DNA of 64,000 nucleotides from Cellulomonas sp. SLBN-39 (GCF_006715865.1 NZ_VFOA01000001.1:558001-622000); one strand, 5' to 3'. Positions 25,989-37,134 are shown, counted from the stretch's first letter. Translations and numbers: made by a program. The notes: generated by a model from the letters alone, not told the origin.

Positions 25989-26510
25989 ATGGCGGAGACC
26001 GACGTGGGCCGCCCGCCCCGGGACGAGGTCGACCGCATCGTCGTCGCGTGGCAGCGGGAGCGGCCCGACCTGGACGTGCGACCCCTCACCGTGCTCTCGC
26101 GCGTGAGCCGGCTGGCCCGGCACCTGGACCTGGCCCGCCGCAGCGCGTTCGCCCGGCACGGGCTGGAGACGTGGGAGTTCGACGTGCTCTCGGCGCTGCG
26201 CCGCGCCGGTGCGCCGTACCGCCTGTCCCCCGGTGCGCTGCTCACGCAGACCCTCGTCACGTCGGGCACGATGACGAACCGGATCGACCGGCTCGTCGAG
26301 CACGGCCTCGTCGAGCGCCAGCCGTCCCCGGACGACCGTCGCGGCGTGCTGGTCCAGCTCACCGCGCTCGGCCTGACGCGGGTCGACCAGGCGTTCGCCG
26401 ACCTGCTCGACGTCGAGCGCGCGCTGCTCGGCGACCTGACGCCGGAGGACCGCGAGCGCCTCGCGGACCTGCTCCGCGAGGTGCTCACCCCCTTCGACGA
26501 CGCGCGCTGA
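25989..26510 (+). CDS. MarR family transcriptional regulator
   Basis: The 173-residue protein has the MarR winged helix-turn-helix: LETWEFDVLSALRRAG, LSPGALLTQTLVTSGTMTNRIDRL (recognition helix), then the wing VERQPSPDDRRGVLVQLT with the conserved DDRR. Helices at both ends form the dimer interface. It lies nine bases after the TetR gene and converges on the ABC-F gene with two bases between stops. It may regulate itself or a neighbour; the target is unknown. Confidence 0.92.
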   Translation: MAETDVGRPPRDEVDRIVVAWQRERPDLDVRPLTVLSRVSRLARHLDLARRSAFARHGLETWEFDVLSALRRAGAPYRLSPGALLTQTLVTSGTMTNRIDRLVEHGLVERQPSPDDRRGVLVQLTALGLTRVDQAFADLLDVERALLGDLTPEDRERLADLLREVLTPFDDAR

Positions 26511-26512
26511 CC

Positions 26513-28309
<1,797 letters not shown>

Positions 28310-28317
28310 CGGCGGTC

Positions 28318-28323
28318 AGCCTG
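28318..28323 (-). promoter_or_regulatory. -10-like hexamer CAGGCT, ABC-F gene
   Basis: It lies eight bases before the ATG at 28309. The first base differs from TANNNT, so support is weaker. Confidence 0.3.
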
Positions 28324-28514
28324 CCAGGTGCGGGGGCCGGACGCGAAGCGCGACCGCGCGGCGGCCGCCCGGCGCACGGCCGCCCGCGCGCCGGGAGGGC
28401 CGTGGACACATGGGACGAAAGGTGTGAGTTGCCTCAGGAAACCGTGATGGGATGCCTGACGCACCCGACGACGCCGCCAGGTGCTCCCACCCGATCGACC
28501 CCAGGGAGCCCCCC

Positions 28515-29348
28515 ATGTCCCGTCCCCGTCCCCTCGTCCTCGTGCTCACCGCGGGCGTGCTCGCCCTGACGGGCTGCACGTCTGCCGACCCGGCGCAGCC
28601 CTCGGCCGAGGCCTCGACCGCAGCCGCCTCGGCCGGCGCCGCGGCCGGCGCCGCGGCCGGCACGGAGCACGTCGAGTTCACGTACGCCGGGGCCGAGGGC
28701 CCCGAGCACTGGGGTGAGCTGGCCGACGACTTCGCGACCTGCGCCGACGGCACCGCCCAGTCCCCCATCGACCTGACGGACGCCACTGCGATCCAGGTGC
28801 CCGACCTGGCGCTCGACTACGGCACCGCCGGGGTCGTGCTGACCGACAACGGGCACACCGTGCAGGCCGACGAGGAGCCCGGCGCGGCGGCGCTGACGGT
28901 CGACGGGCACGTGTACGAGCTCGCGCAGTTCCACCTGCACGAGCCCGCCGAGCACACGGTCGACGGCACCACCTACGACGCCGAGCTGCACCTCGTGCAC
29001 AAGGACGCGGACGGCGCGATCGCCGTGGTCGGCGTGCTGCTCACCGTGGGCGCGGAGAACGAGGCGCTCGCCCCGTACTTCGACGCGCTGCCCACGCAGG
29101 TCGGGGAGACCGCCGAGGTGCCGGCGCTGGACCTCGCGGCCGTGCTGCCGACGGACCGCTCGTCCTACCGGTACAGCGGCTCGCTGACCACGCCGCCGTG
29201 CACGGAGGGCGTCAGCTGGTTCGTGCTGGCCACGCCCGTCGAGGTGTCCGCCGACCAGCTCGCGGCGTTCCGCTCGGTGATCGAGCCGAACAACCGGCCG
29301 GTGCAGGACGGCCACGGTCGCGACCTCGTGCTCGACGCGACCGACTGA
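28515..29348 (+). CDS. Alpha-class carbonic anhydrase, lipoprotein
   Basis: The 277-residue protein has a lipobox (LALTGC, Cys at residue 22) and an Ala/Ser-rich spacer, then an alpha carbonic anhydrase domain. Zinc ligands are in QFHLHEP and ELHLVHK. QSPIDL, TTPPCTEGVSWFVL and IEPNNRPVQ are family hallmarks. It hydrates CO2 at the outer membrane face. The ATG at 28515 is preceded by AGGGAG; an in-frame ATG at 28452 is possible but would bury the signal peptide. It converges on the ABC permease, with a terminator between them. Confidence 0.95.
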   Translation: MSRPRPLVLVLTAGVLALTGCTSADPAQPSAEASTAAASAGAAAGAAAGTEHVEFTYAGAEGPEHWGELADDFATCADGTAQSPIDLTDATAIQVPDLALDYGTAGVVLTDNGHTVQADEEPGAAALTVDGHVYELAQFHLHEPAEHTVDGTTYDAELHLVHKDADGAIAVVGVLLTVGAENEALAPYFDALPTQVGETAEVPALDLAAVLPTDRSSYRYSGSLTTPPCTEGVSWFVLATPVEVSADQLAAFRSVIEPNNRPVQDGHGRDLVLDATD

Positions 29349-29373
29349 CGCTCCCCGCACGGCCCCGGACGCG

Positions 29374-29414
29374 ACGACGGGCTGCCGCACCCCTCCGGTG
29401 CTGCAGCCCGTCGT
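29374..29414. terminator. Bidirectional terminator between carbonic anhydrase and ABC permease genes
   Basis: An 11-bp perfect outer stem (29374-29384 with 29404-29414) has an inner GCACC/GGTGC stem. Confidence 0.75.
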
Positions 29415-29459
29415 GGTCTGCTCCCTGCCCGACCTGCGCCCTGCCCGACCTGCGAGGGG

Positions 29460-30593
29460 TCAGGCGTCGCCGCCGGCCGCGAGGGCCTCACGGAACCCGA
29501 CGCGCCCGCCCATCCGCAGCACCGACCGCTCGTACATGCGGGCCGCCACGGCGATGACGCCGAACGTCGAGACCACCAGCACGGCGAGCGCCGCGATCGG
29601 CTCCCACCATGCCGCGTCGCCGAGGAACAGCCGCACCGGCATGCCCACCGGCGCGGTGAACGGCACGAACGACATGATCCGCAGCACCAGGTCGTTGTCG
29701 TTGAAGAAGACGACCAGGAAGTACGGCACCATCGTCAGCCAGATCGCCGGCTGCAGCACCGCCCCGGTGTCCTCGACCCGCGAGACCAGGGACGCGCTGG
29801 CCGCGAAGATCGCCGCCAGCAGCACGAACCCGACCGCGAAGAACAGCACGAACCAGGCCATCGGCGCCCCCACGAGGGTCAGCAGGTCGTCCTGGCCGGT
29901 GACCACGAGCCCGATGACGGACATCGCGACGATCGCCGCGGTCTGCGCCAGGGCGAGCGCGCTGTTGCCGAGGATCTTGCCCGCGAGCAGCGCCCGTGCC
30001 GGGACGGCGGACAGCAGGATCTCTACGATGCGGGTCTGCTTCTCGGTGACGGTGTTCTGCGCGATCGTCGAGCCGAACCCGATGGCCGACATCATGAACA
30101 CCAGGCCGAACGCGAAGGTGATGAGGTAGCGCACGCCGCCCTCGGCCGCGGCCGGGTCGAGCAGCTCGACCTCCGGGGTCACCGTGAGGGCACCCATCAC
30201 CGCGTCGGGCGCGGAGTCCAGGGCGAGCACCGCCACGCCCAGCGGCTCGGGGCCGGGCACGACCGCGGCGTCGACGTCGCCGGAGCGCACGGCCTCCTCG
30301 GCGGCCTGCCGGTCGGCGACCTCGGTGACGTCGAGCCCCTCGACGCCCGCCAGCGACGACGCGACCGACGCGACCACGGCGACCGGGGCGTCGTCGGTGT
30401 CCCGGCCCGAGAGGACCGCGGACACGACGATCGCGACGAGGATGCCGACCAGCAGCACCGCGGTCGAGATGAGGAACGACTTGCTGCGGACCTGCGAGGT
30501 GATCTCCCGCTCGGCGACCAGCAGCGCCGCGCGGGCGCTGGACGGCGGACGGGGGGCGGTGCGGGCCTGCGCGGCCGGCTCGGGCGTGCTCAT
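29460..30593 (-). CDS. ABC exporter permease (NatB/ABC-2 type)
   Basis: The 377-residue membrane protein has one N-terminal helix (SFLISTAVLLVGILVAIVVS), a large extracytoplasmic region (about 55-160), then five helices, with the ABC-2 pattern FMMSAIGFGSTIAQNTVTEKQTRIVEILLSAVPARALLAGKIL around residue 175-215. It pairs with the ATPase at 30590, whose stop overlaps its ATG by four bases. NatAB systems export sodium or other cations; the substrate here is not determinable. Confidence 0.9.
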   Translation of the reverse strand: MSTPEPAAQARTAPRPPSSARAALLVAEREITSQVRSKSFLISTAVLLVGILVAIVVSAVLSGRDTDDAPVAVVASVASSLAGVEGLDVTEVADRQAAEEAVRSGDVDAAVVPGPEPLGVAVLALDSAPDAVMGALTVTPEVELLDPAAAEGGVRYLITFAFGLVFMMSAIGFGSTIAQNTVTEKQTRIVEILLSAVPARALLAGKILGNSALALAQTAAIVAMSVIGLVVTGQDDLLTLVGAPMAWFVLFFAVGFVLLAAIFAASASLVSRVEDTGAVLQPAIWLTMVPYFLVVFFNDNDLVLRIMSFVPFTAPVGMPVRLFLGDAAWWEPIAALAVLVVSTFGVIAVAARMYERSVLRMGGRVGFREALAAGGDA

Positions 30594-31522
30594 CGGGCCA
30601 CCTCCACGGGGGTGCCGGTCGCGGCGGCGACGTCGGCGGGGTCGGGTTCGTCGGCGATGACCTCGCGGAAGATCTCCGCGAGCGTCGGGCGGACCGGGGC
30701 GAAGGTGCGCACGGGGCCTGCGGCGAAGGCGGCGCGCAGCACCTCCTGCGCGGTCGCGGCGTCGGCCTCGAACGTCGCCGCGCCGCCGGCGAGCTCGTCG
30801 ACCCGCACCCCGGGCCGGTCGCGCAGCCAGCCGAGGTCGCCGTCGACGACGAGCTCGTGCCGCTCGGTGCCGTGCGCGCGCCGCAGCTCCTCGCGCGGGC
30901 CCGCCGCGCGGACCTTCCCGCCGGCGATGATGACGAGGTCATCGCACAGCCGCTCGACGACGTCGAGCTGGTGCGAGGAGAACAGCACGGGCACGCCCTG
31001 CGCGGCCCGCTCCGACAGCACGCCCTGCACGACCTCGACGGCCATGGGGTCGAGCCCGGAGAACGGCTCGTCGAGCACCAGCACCTCGGGGTCGTGGACC
31101 AGCGCCGCGGCGACCTGCGCGCGCTGCTGGTTGCCCAGCGACAGGTTCTCCACCGGGTCGTCGGCGCGCTCGGCCAGGCCGAGGCGGTCGATCAGCGCGT
31201 GCGCCTTGCCCGACGCGACGTGCTTGTCGAACCCGTGCAGCCGCGCCAGGTACGTCAGGTGCTCGGCCAGCTTCATCTTCGGGTACAGGCCCCGCTCCTC
31301 GGGCATGTACCCGAACCGCGACGCGTCCACCGGCCGCCCGTCGAACGTCACGGTCCCCGAGTGCGCGGCCAGCACGCCCAGGATGATCCGCATCGTCGTC
31401 GTCTTGCCGGCGCCGTTGCCCCCGACGAACCCCGTCAGCCGCCCCCGGCCGACCGTGAAGCTCACGTCGTCGAGCACGCGCCGGTCGCCGAACGAGCGCC
31501 CGATCCCTCGCAGCTCGAGCAT
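30590..31522 (-). CDS. ABC exporter ATP-binding protein (NatA-like)
   Basis: The 310-residue ATPase has Walker A GGNGAGKTTTM, signature LSLGNQQRAQVAAAL (a Q-for-G variant common in ABC-2 exporters) and Walker B EVLVLDEPFSGLDP. The C-terminal DUF4162-like tail (LVVDGDLGWLRDRPGVRV) fits the NatA/drug-export group. The frame opens at 31591, but the ATG at 31522 follows GGAGGAGGTGG and matches the family start (MLELRGIGRSFG). It is first in a two-gene operon with the permease. Confidence 0.92.
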   Translation of the reverse strand: MLELRGIGRSFGDRRVLDDVSFTVGRGRLTGFVGGNGAGKTTTMRIILGVLAAHSGTVTFDGRPVDASRFGYMPEERGLYPKMKLAEHLTYLARLHGFDKHVASGKAHALIDRLGLAERADDPVENLSLGNQQRAQVAAALVHDPEVLVLDEPFSGLDPMAVEVVQGVLSERAAQGVPVLFSSHQLDVVERLCDDLVIIAGGKVRAAGPREELRRAHGTERHELVVDGDLGWLRDRPGVRVDELAGGAATFEADAATAQEVLRAAFAAGPVRTFAPVRPTLAEIFREVIADEPDPADVAAATGTPVEVAR

Positions 31523-31720
31523 CGAGCCACCTCCTCCACCGCTGGTGCCGACCCCGTGCCGGCACACCACGACGCTAGGCGCCCGCCCCACCCGGGCACC
31601 TCGGGCCCGGGACGGAACCTCACCCTCCGCCCCGCGGCCGACCCGCCCCCGCCCTCATCCCCGCGACCGAGTCCACGGCCCCGGCAGCACCGGCCGGGTC
31701 GGTCGCGGCGTGCGTCCAGG

Positions 31721-32395
31721 TCAGCGGGCGTCGCGCTCGGCGAGGTACTCGTCGCACGGCACCCGGTTCTCCACCGGGCACATCACCAGGATCGTGCGGG
31801 TGCGCTCGCGGTAGACCCGCCCGCCGGCCTCGTACTCCACGGTGAACCCGTCGAGGAACCCGATCCCGGCCTCGACGCTCGGCACCTCGATCGGGACCAT
31901 CACCTCGAGGGCGTCGCGACTCCCGGCCGGGAGCGTCGCCCCGGCGACCGGCTCGAGCCTCAGCCCGGGGAAGTCCCGGGGCGGCCACCCGGGCTCGACC
32001 ACGATCATCCCGAACCCGAGCGCGTCGACCCGGTCGGGTCCCGCGATCATCGGCTCCCCCAGCGCCCTGACGGGCGGGTCGCCGACGTCGAGGGTCACCT
32101 CGCGCAGCACCAGGTCGTGGTCCGGGCGCGAGTGGACGAGGACCTGCAGCCCCCACGTGACCGTCGACCCGGCCGGGCGGCTGTCGATCACGACCCCCGT
32201 CTCCCCGCTCGCGTCGAGCGGCCCGTCGGTGCCGGGGACCACCGCTGGCCACAGGACGACGCCCACGAGCCCGACGGGCACGACGAGCAGAGCGGCCAGC
32301 GTGGCCAGCGCCGACCGGGATCGGCCATCACCCCGCTCGTCGGAGGTCGGCGGCTCCTGCCCGGTCCGGCCCTCGACGGTCTTCCCCCCGGTCAT
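31721..32395 (-). CDS. Hypothetical single-pass membrane protein
   Basis: I do not recognise this family. The 224-residue protein has a hydrophilic N-terminus, one transmembrane helix (residues about 29-50, [20 protein letters not shown]) and an extracytoplasmic beta-rich domain. A pair of cysteines is near the end (MCPVENRVPCDEYL) and could form a disulfide. The ATG at 32395 is preceded by GAGGTGG. It is divergent from the unknown gene at 32627. Confidence 0.65.
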   Translation of the reverse strand: MTGGKTVEGRTGQEPPTSDERGDGRSRSALATLAALLVVPVGLVGVVLWPAVVPGTDGPLDASGETGVVIDSRPAGSTVTWGLQVLVHSRPDHDLVLREVTLDVGDPPVRALGEPMIAGPDRVDALGFGMIVVEPGWPPRDFPGLRLEPVAGATLPAGSRDALEVMVPIEVPSVEAGIGFLDGFTVEYEAGGRVYRERTRTILVMCPVENRVPCDEYLAERDAR

Positions 32396-32438
32396 GGCGC
32401 CACCTCAGCGGTGACGACGTGCCCGGGTCAACGTCCCG

Positions 32439-32463
32439 ACGGCGCGTCGCCTCGACGCGCCGT
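32439..32463. repeat. Perfect 11-bp inverted repeat in a divergent intergenic region
   Basis: The arms 32439-32449 and 32453-32463 enclose CCT. No gene ends here on either strand, so its role as terminator, operator or attenuator is open. Confidence 0.5.
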
Positions 32464-32626
32464 CAGCGGTCGACGAGCACGTCGTCGTCGAGTCCCGACG
32501 CCCACGCCGGACGAGCCGGACGGGTCGGACTCCCACGCGACCGTGAGCACCCGGTCAAGTCCTGCCCCGCTCCTGCCGAAGCCCGGAGGACGCCCCCACG
32601 ACAGGCACGACCACCGGAGGTCACCC

Positions 32627-33100
32627 ATGCGCACGAGTGCCCACGTCTGGGTCGAGGACCAGACGATCTGGCTGCACGGAGCACGCGACCTCACCGACCC
32701 GTCCGATGCCCAGCCCTTCCTCCTGGAGATGCTGGACGCGGACATGGTCGGCATCAGCACCGGCCTGAGCATGGGTCGACTCGTTGTCACGACCGAGCGG
32801 CGGGCCGGCCCTCCTCCTCGTCCCGAGGCCGGGTGGCAGATCGTCCTGGAGATCTCCGTCCTCGTGAGCGACGAGCGCCCCCTGCAGGTGGGCTCCTTCT
32901 TCGAGCTGCCGGACGGGCTGGACCTGCTCAGCGAGGACGAGCCCGAGTGGTGGAGGGTGCGGATCCACATGCGGGGGCGCCTGGAGAGGTGGGACCTGAC
33001 CGGCACCAGCGACGGCGAGTCGTACCTCCTGGTCTCCTGGCGTCAGCCGCCCTCCCCCGGAGCGCTGCTCCGGATGGAGGAGCCGCCGTGGGTCCCCTGA
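32627..33100 (+). CDS. Hypothetical protein, 157 residues
   Basis: The frame has a clear start: ATG at 32627 with CGGAGG six bases upstream. The protein is acidic, soluble and tryptophan-rich (MRTSAHVWVEDQTIWLHG, EWWRVRIHMRGRLERWDL) with no signal peptide or membrane segment. I recognise no domain. Codon usage matches the neighbours. It converges on the response regulator gene, 23 bp away. Confidence 0.65.
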   Translation: MRTSAHVWVEDQTIWLHGARDLTDPSDAQPFLLEMLDADMVGISTGLSMGRLVVTTERRAGPPPRPEAGWQIVLEISVLVSDERPLQVGSFFELPDGLDLLSEDEPEWWRVRIHMRGRLERWDLTGTSDGESYLLVSWRQPPSPGALLRMEEPPWVP

Positions 33101-33123
33101 GCGATGCCCGGATGCACAGGACG

Positions 33124-33834
33124 TCAGCCGACGGCGCCGTGCTCGTGGGCCCAGACGACGGCCTGGACGCGGTCGCGCAGGCCGAGCTTGGCCAGGACGG
33201 CGGAGACGTGGGTCTTGACGGTGGCGCGGCTGACGACGAGCTCGGCGGCGATCTCGTCGTTGCTCAGGCCCCGGGCCACCAGGCCGAGGACCTCCGCCTC
33301 GCGCTCGGTCAGCGGGGTGAGCGGTCCCGGGGACGCGGGACGGGCCGGCGGGGCGGACGCCGCAGGAGCGGTCGCGGCGCGCTCGGCGACGGCGCGCTCG
33401 ATGACGGCGCGGGTGACCTCGGGGGCGAGCAGCGCGTCGCCCGCGGCGGCGCTGAGCACGGCCTCGGTGAGCTGCTCGGGGCGGGACGTCTTGAGCAGGT
33501 AGCCCACGGCACCGGCCTGGAGCGCCTCCAGGAGGTAGTCCTCGCGGTTGAAGGTCGTCAGGACGACGACGGCGGCGTCGACGGCCGGGTCGGCGACGAT
33601 GCGGCGGGTGGCCTCCAGTCCGTCCATGTCGGGCATCTGCACGTCCATGCAGACCACGTCGGGGCGTGTGGTGCGCACGAGGTCGACGGCCTCGGCACCC
33701 GTGCCGGCCTCGCCGACCACCTCGATGCGCGGGTGCGCGGACAGGATCGTGCCGATCCCCGCGCGCAGCAGCGCCTGGTCGTCGGCCAGGACGACGCGGA
33801 CCGTGCCCGCTGCCCCTCGGTCTGCGTCAGCCAT
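33124..33834 (-). CDS. NarL/LuxR-family response regulator
   Basis: The 236-residue regulator has a receiver domain with the acidic pocket (VVLADDQ), phospho-acceptor Asp in VVCMDVQMPDMDG (about residue 58), T in VVLTTFNRE and K in YLLKTSRP. An Ala/Pro linker leads to a LuxR-type helix-turn-helix: LTEREAEVLGLVARGLSNDEIAAELVVSRATVKTHV. The ATG at 33834 overlaps the kinase stop by eight bases, so the pair is co-translated; it is the last gene of the rsmA-ispE operon. Confidence 0.95.
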   Translation of the reverse strand: MADADRGAAGTVRVVLADDQALLRAGIGTILSAHPRIEVVGEAGTGAEAVDLVRTTRPDVVCMDVQMPDMDGLEATRRIVADPAVDAAVVVLTTFNREDYLLEALQAGAVGYLLKTSRPEQLTEAVLSAAAGDALLAPEVTRAVIERAVAERAATAPAASAPPARPASPGPLTPLTEREAEVLGLVARGLSNDEIAAELVVSRATVKTHVSAVLAKLGLRDRVQAVVWAHEHGAVG

Positions 33835-35203
33835 CGTTCCCCTCGTCCGTCCGTCCCGCGCGCAGCGGCAGCCGCGCACGCACCACGAAGCCGCCGCGGC
33901 GCAGCGGCCCTGCCTCGAACGTGCCGCCGTCGGCGGCCACCCGCTCGCGCATGCCGACCAGGCCCATGCCGGTCGACGGCACGAGACCCTGACGGCGGCC
34001 GGACCCGCCGTCGTCCGACACCTCGAGCTCCACGGCGCCCGCGAGCCAGCGCACCCGCACGTCGACGCGCGCGCCGGTGCCCGCGTGCTTGCGGGCGTTG
34101 GTCAGCGCCTCCTGGGCGATCCGGTACAGGTTGAGCGACGCGAGCGGCGCCAGCCGGGCCGGCTCGCCGACGACCTCGTGGTGCACGTCCAGGCCGGCGT
34201 CCCGGGCCTTGCGCACCAGGTCGTCCAGCCGGTCCAGGCCCAGCGAACCCAGGGCCCGGGTCGCGTCGGCGTCCCCGTCCACGGTGGTGCCGTCGCCGCC
34301 GTCGCGGAGCATGCCGAGGATCCCGTGCAGCTCGTGCACGGCCTCGCGGGCGGCGTCCTCGACGTGCCCGAGGGCGTCCGCGGCGCGGTCCGCGTCGGAC
34401 GTCAGCAGCATCCGCGCGGCCGCGGCCTGCACCCCCATGAGGGACACGTGGTGGGCCACCGCGTCGTGCAGCTCCCGGGCCAGGCGCAGCCGCTCCAGCG
34501 CGACCGCCTGCGCCTCGGCGCGCACCCGCTCGACCTGCAGCAGCCGCGTGCGCCACGCCGTGCGGGCGCGGTCGCGGGCCGCGACCCACGCGTGCTCGCC
34601 GAACCACCACGCGCCGCCGAAGTACAGCACGTTGGTCAGCAGCTGCAGCAGCATGTACGCGGCGAACGGCGAGAACGCGCCCGCCCGGCTCAAGGCCTCG
34701 TCCGGGTCGGGGTCCGTCGACGACCGGTAGATCGCGACGAGCAGCCACACGAACATGCCCAGCACGACGGCACCGCGCACCCACGCCGCGCGCGAGCGCG
34801 AGGTCTCCCACGCACCGACCGTGTAGAGGGCCATGAACAGGGCGATGTTCGAGACGAGGGACTCGGGCACCGACAGGCCCTGGCCGAAGCCGAACACCAC
34901 GGCCACGACGAGCGCCACCGCCGACGGGTAGCGGCGACGCAGCGCCAGCGGCAGCGTCGTGGCCGCGAGCAGCAGCACCGACAGCCACCCCGCCGCCGGA
35001 TCCTCGTAGAACCCCGACGTGCGCAGCAGCACCATCGACAGCACGGCACCCACGAACAGGCAGCCGGCACCGAGGGCGTCCCACCGCAGCCCGTCCGCGG
35101 TCGGCCCCGGCCGCTGCCAGCCCGCGACGTCCGGGTCCTCCGCGAGCACCTGCACGAGGTTGGTGCGCACCGGCCCGACCACGGACACGGACCCCTCAGT
35201 CAC
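33827..35203 (-). CDS. DesK/LiaS-type sensor histidine kinase
   Basis: The kinase has about five to six transmembrane helices (residues about 40-185) and no large sensor domain. The HisKA_3 dimerisation motif is RLARELHDAVAHHVSLMG (phospho-His after ELH). The N box is EALTNARKHA and the G box GMGLVGMRERVAADGG. It phosphorylates the downstream NarL-type regulator. The start is uncertain: the GTG at 35203 overlaps the ispE stop by eight bases, and an ATG at 35224 is also in frame. The stimulus is unknown. Confidence 0.92.
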   Translation of the reverse strand: MTEGSVSVVGPVRTNLVQVLAEDPDVAGWQRPGPTADGLRWDALGAGCLFVGAVLSMVLLRTSGFYEDPAAGWLSVLLLAATTLPLALRRRYPSAVALVVAVVFGFGQGLSVPESLVSNIALFMALYTVGAWETSRSRAAWVRGAVVLGMFVWLLVAIYRSSTDPDPDEALSRAGAFSPFAAYMLLQLLTNVLYFGGAWWFGEHAWVAARDRARTAWRTRLLQVERVRAEAQAVALERLRLARELHDAVAHHVSLMGVQAAAARMLLTSDADRAADALGHVEDAAREAVHELHGILGMLRDGGDGTTVDGDADATRALGSLGLDRLDDLVRKARDAGLDVHHEVVGEPARLAPLASLNLYRIAQEALTNARKHAGTGARVDVRVRWLAGAVELEVSDDGGSGRRQGLVPSTGMGLVGMRERVAADGGTFEAGPLRRGGFVVRARLPLRAGRTDEGNDG

Positions 35204-36137
35204 CGTGCTGGACCACCCGGGCACCGGCCACCGGCCCTGTGGCCGTCAGGACGCGGTCCGCGACGCCCGCGGCCGTGAACGCCGCCGCCAGCGCCGTCGC
35301 GTGCTGCCGGCTGCGGCCGAGGGCGGCCACCGTCGGCCCGGAGCCCGACACCACCACACCGAGCGCCCCCGCGTCCTGCGCCACCGCGAGCGGCTCCGCG
35401 AGGGCCGGGTCGAGCTCCAGGGCCGCGTGCTGCAGGTCGTTGTGCAGGGCCTTGCCGAGCGCGACCGCGTCGCCCGCGAGCAGCGCCTGCATCAGCGGGA
35501 CGTCGTCGCGCTCCGTCGGGTGCGGCGCGGTGTCGCCGTGCAGGTCGTCGTACGCGGCGTAGACGGCCGCCGTCGACAGGCCACGGTCCTGGACGGCGAA
35601 CGCCCAGTGGAACTCGCCGCGGGCGAGCGCCGGGGTCAGCAGGTGCCCGCGGCCCTGGCCGACGGCGGTGTGCCCGAGCAGCGCGAACGGCACGTCCGAG
35701 CCGAGCGCCGCCGCGAGCTCGTGCAGGTCGTCGCGCGACAGGCCGGTGCCCCACAGCGCGTCGCACGCCACGAGCGCGGCGGCCGCGTCGGCGGACCCGC
35801 CGGCCATGCCGCCGGCCACCGGCACACCCTTGACGAGCTCGAGGTGCACGCCGTCGTCGACGCCCGCGCGCTCGGCCACCAGACGCGCCGCGCGGACCGC
35901 GAGGTTCGAGGAGTCGGTCGGCACCAGCTCGGCCTGCGGGCCGCTCGCCGTCACGACGATCCCGTCGCCGGGCCGCGCGACGACCTCCTCGTGCACCGAC
36001 ACCGCCTGGAACACGGTGATCAGCGGGTGGTAGCCGTCGTCCTGCACCGGGCCGACCCGCAGCGAGAGGTTGACCTTGCCGGGCGCGCGCACGCGCACCA
36101 GCCGCTCGGGCACGTCGTCGACTCCGCTCCAGGTCAC
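35196..36137 (-). CDS. ispE: 4-diphosphocytidyl-2-C-methyl-D-erythritol kinase
   Basis: The 313-residue GHMP kinase catalyses the ATP-dependent step of the MEP isoprenoid pathway. N-terminal [14 protein letters not shown], the ATP loop [17 protein letters not shown] (about residue 100) and C-terminal [14 protein letters not shown] are the three GHMP motifs. Its GTG start overlaps the rsmA stop by four bases, the rsmA-ispE order seen across actinobacteria. Confidence 0.96.
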   Translation of the reverse strand: MTWSGVDDVPERLVRVRAPGKVNLSLRVGPVQDDGYHPLITVFQAVSVHEEVVARPGDGIVVTASGPQAELVPTDSSNLAVRAARLVAERAGVDDGVHLELVKGVPVAGGMAGGSADAAAALVACDALWGTGLSRDDLHELAAALGSDVPFALLGHTAVGQGRGHLLTPALARGEFHWAFAVQDRGLSTAAVYAAYDDLHGDTAPHPTERDDVPLMQALLAGDAVALGKALHNDLQHAALELDPALAEPLAVAQDAGALGVVVSGSGPTVAALGRSRQHATALAAAFTAAGVADRVLTATGPVAGARVVQHGD

Positions 36138-37060
36138 GGGGCCACTGTGCCAGGTCGGGCGGCCACGAGCCGCTCGGCGATGGCCGCGAAGCCGTCCACG
36201 TCGACCTGCTCGCCGCGGGCCTGCGGGTCGAGCCCGGCGGCCAGCACGGCCTCCTGCGCGGCCGTCGACGACCCCGCGAGCTGGGCCAGCGCGGACCGCA
36301 GCATCTTGCGCCGCTGCGAGAACGCCGCGTCGACCACGGCGAACACGTCCTCACGCGCCGCGGTGGTGCGCGGCGGCTCGCGGCGGTCCAGGCGCACGAG
36401 CGCGGAGTCGACGTTCGGCGCCGGCCAGAACACCGCGCGTCCCACCGTGGCGGTCCGCCGCGCGGCGGCGTACCAGGCGACCTTGGCCGACGGCACGCCG
36501 TACGTGCGGCTGCCCGGCGGGGCGGCGAGCCGGTCGGCGACCTCCGCCTGCACCATGACGAGCCCGCGCTCCAGGCTCGCGAACCGCTCGAGGAACGTCA
36601 GCAGCACCGGCACCGACACGTTGTACGGCAGGTTCGCCACCAGCGCGGTCGGCTGCGGGTCGGGCAGCGCCCGCACGTCGAGCGCGTCGGCGAGCACCAC
36701 GGTCAGCCGCACGCGCCCGTCGCCGTCGCGCAGCACCATCCGCTCGCGGTCCGCGTCGTCCACGACGAGGCCCGGCACGTGCGCCGCGACCGTCCCGGGC
36801 AGCAGGCGCGCGAGCACGGGGTCGATCTCGACGGCCGTGACGTCGGCGTCGGCCTCCAGCAGCCCGAGCGTGAGCGACCCCAGGCCGGGACCGACCTCCA
36901 CGACGGACTCCCCCGCCCGCACGTCGGCCTGGCGGACGATCTTGCGCACGGTGCCGGCGTCGAGCACGAAGTTCTGCCCGAGCGTCTTGGTGGGGCGCAC
37001 GCCGGCCCGCTCGGCGAGCGCCCGGATCTCCGACGGGCCGAGCAGGGTGGTGGTCGCCAT
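36134..37060 (-). CDS. rsmA: 16S rRNA dimethyladenosine transferase (KsgA)
   Basis: The 308-residue SAM-dependent enzyme dimethylates two adenines in helix 45 of 16S rRNA. The N-terminus [18 protein letters not shown] binds RNA and SAM. Motif I is [16 protein letters not shown], and catalytic motif IV is [27 protein letters not shown] is the C-terminal KsgA segment. The ATG lies seven bases after TAGGCT, so this operon (rsmA-ispE-kinase-regulator) probably starts leaderless here. Confidence 0.96.
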   Translation of the reverse strand: MATTTLLGPSEIRALAERAGVRPTKTLGQNFVLDAGTVRKIVRQADVRAGESVVEVGPGLGSLTLGLLEADADVTAVEIDPVLARLLPGTVAAHVPGLVVDDADRERMVLRDGDGRVRLTVVLADALDVRALPDPQPTALVANLPYNVSVPVLLTFLERFASLERGLVMVQAEVADRLAAPPGSRTYGVPSAKVAWYAAARRTATVGRAVFWPAPNVDSALVRLDRREPPRTTAAREDVFAVVDAAFSQRRKMLRSALAQLAGSSTAAQEAVLAAGLDPQARGEQVDVDGFAAIAERLVAARPGTVAP

Positions 37061-37067
37061 GACGCCG

Positions 37068-37073
37068 AGCCTA
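37068..37073 (-). promoter_or_regulatory. -10-like hexamer TAGGCT, rsmA operon
   Basis: Seven bases precede the ATG at 37060; no ribosome site is present. Confidence 0.5.
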
Positions 37074-37080
37074 ACGAGCA

Positions 37081-37116
37081 GCGGCCCGCCGGACCGACGA
37101 GGGTCCGACGGGCCGC
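37081..37116 (-). terminator. Hairpin terminator after the Rpf-domain gene
   Basis: Outer stem 37081-37088 with 37109-37116 and inner stem GGACC/GGTCC lie 19 bases past the stop at 37135, just before the rsmA promoter. Confidence 0.7.
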
Positions 37117-37134
37117 GTCACGCGGGTGCGTGCG

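Noticed and set aside
28423..28440. CRP-type site before the carbonic anhydrase gene (TGTGAGTTGCCTCAGG)
   Set aside because: Only one half-site is complete; the second matches at three of five bases.
32463..32684. Possible small minus-strand gene ending at the hairpin at 32439-32463
   Set aside because: Its only start is inside the gene at 32627 on the other strand, with no ribosome site and shadow-like composition.
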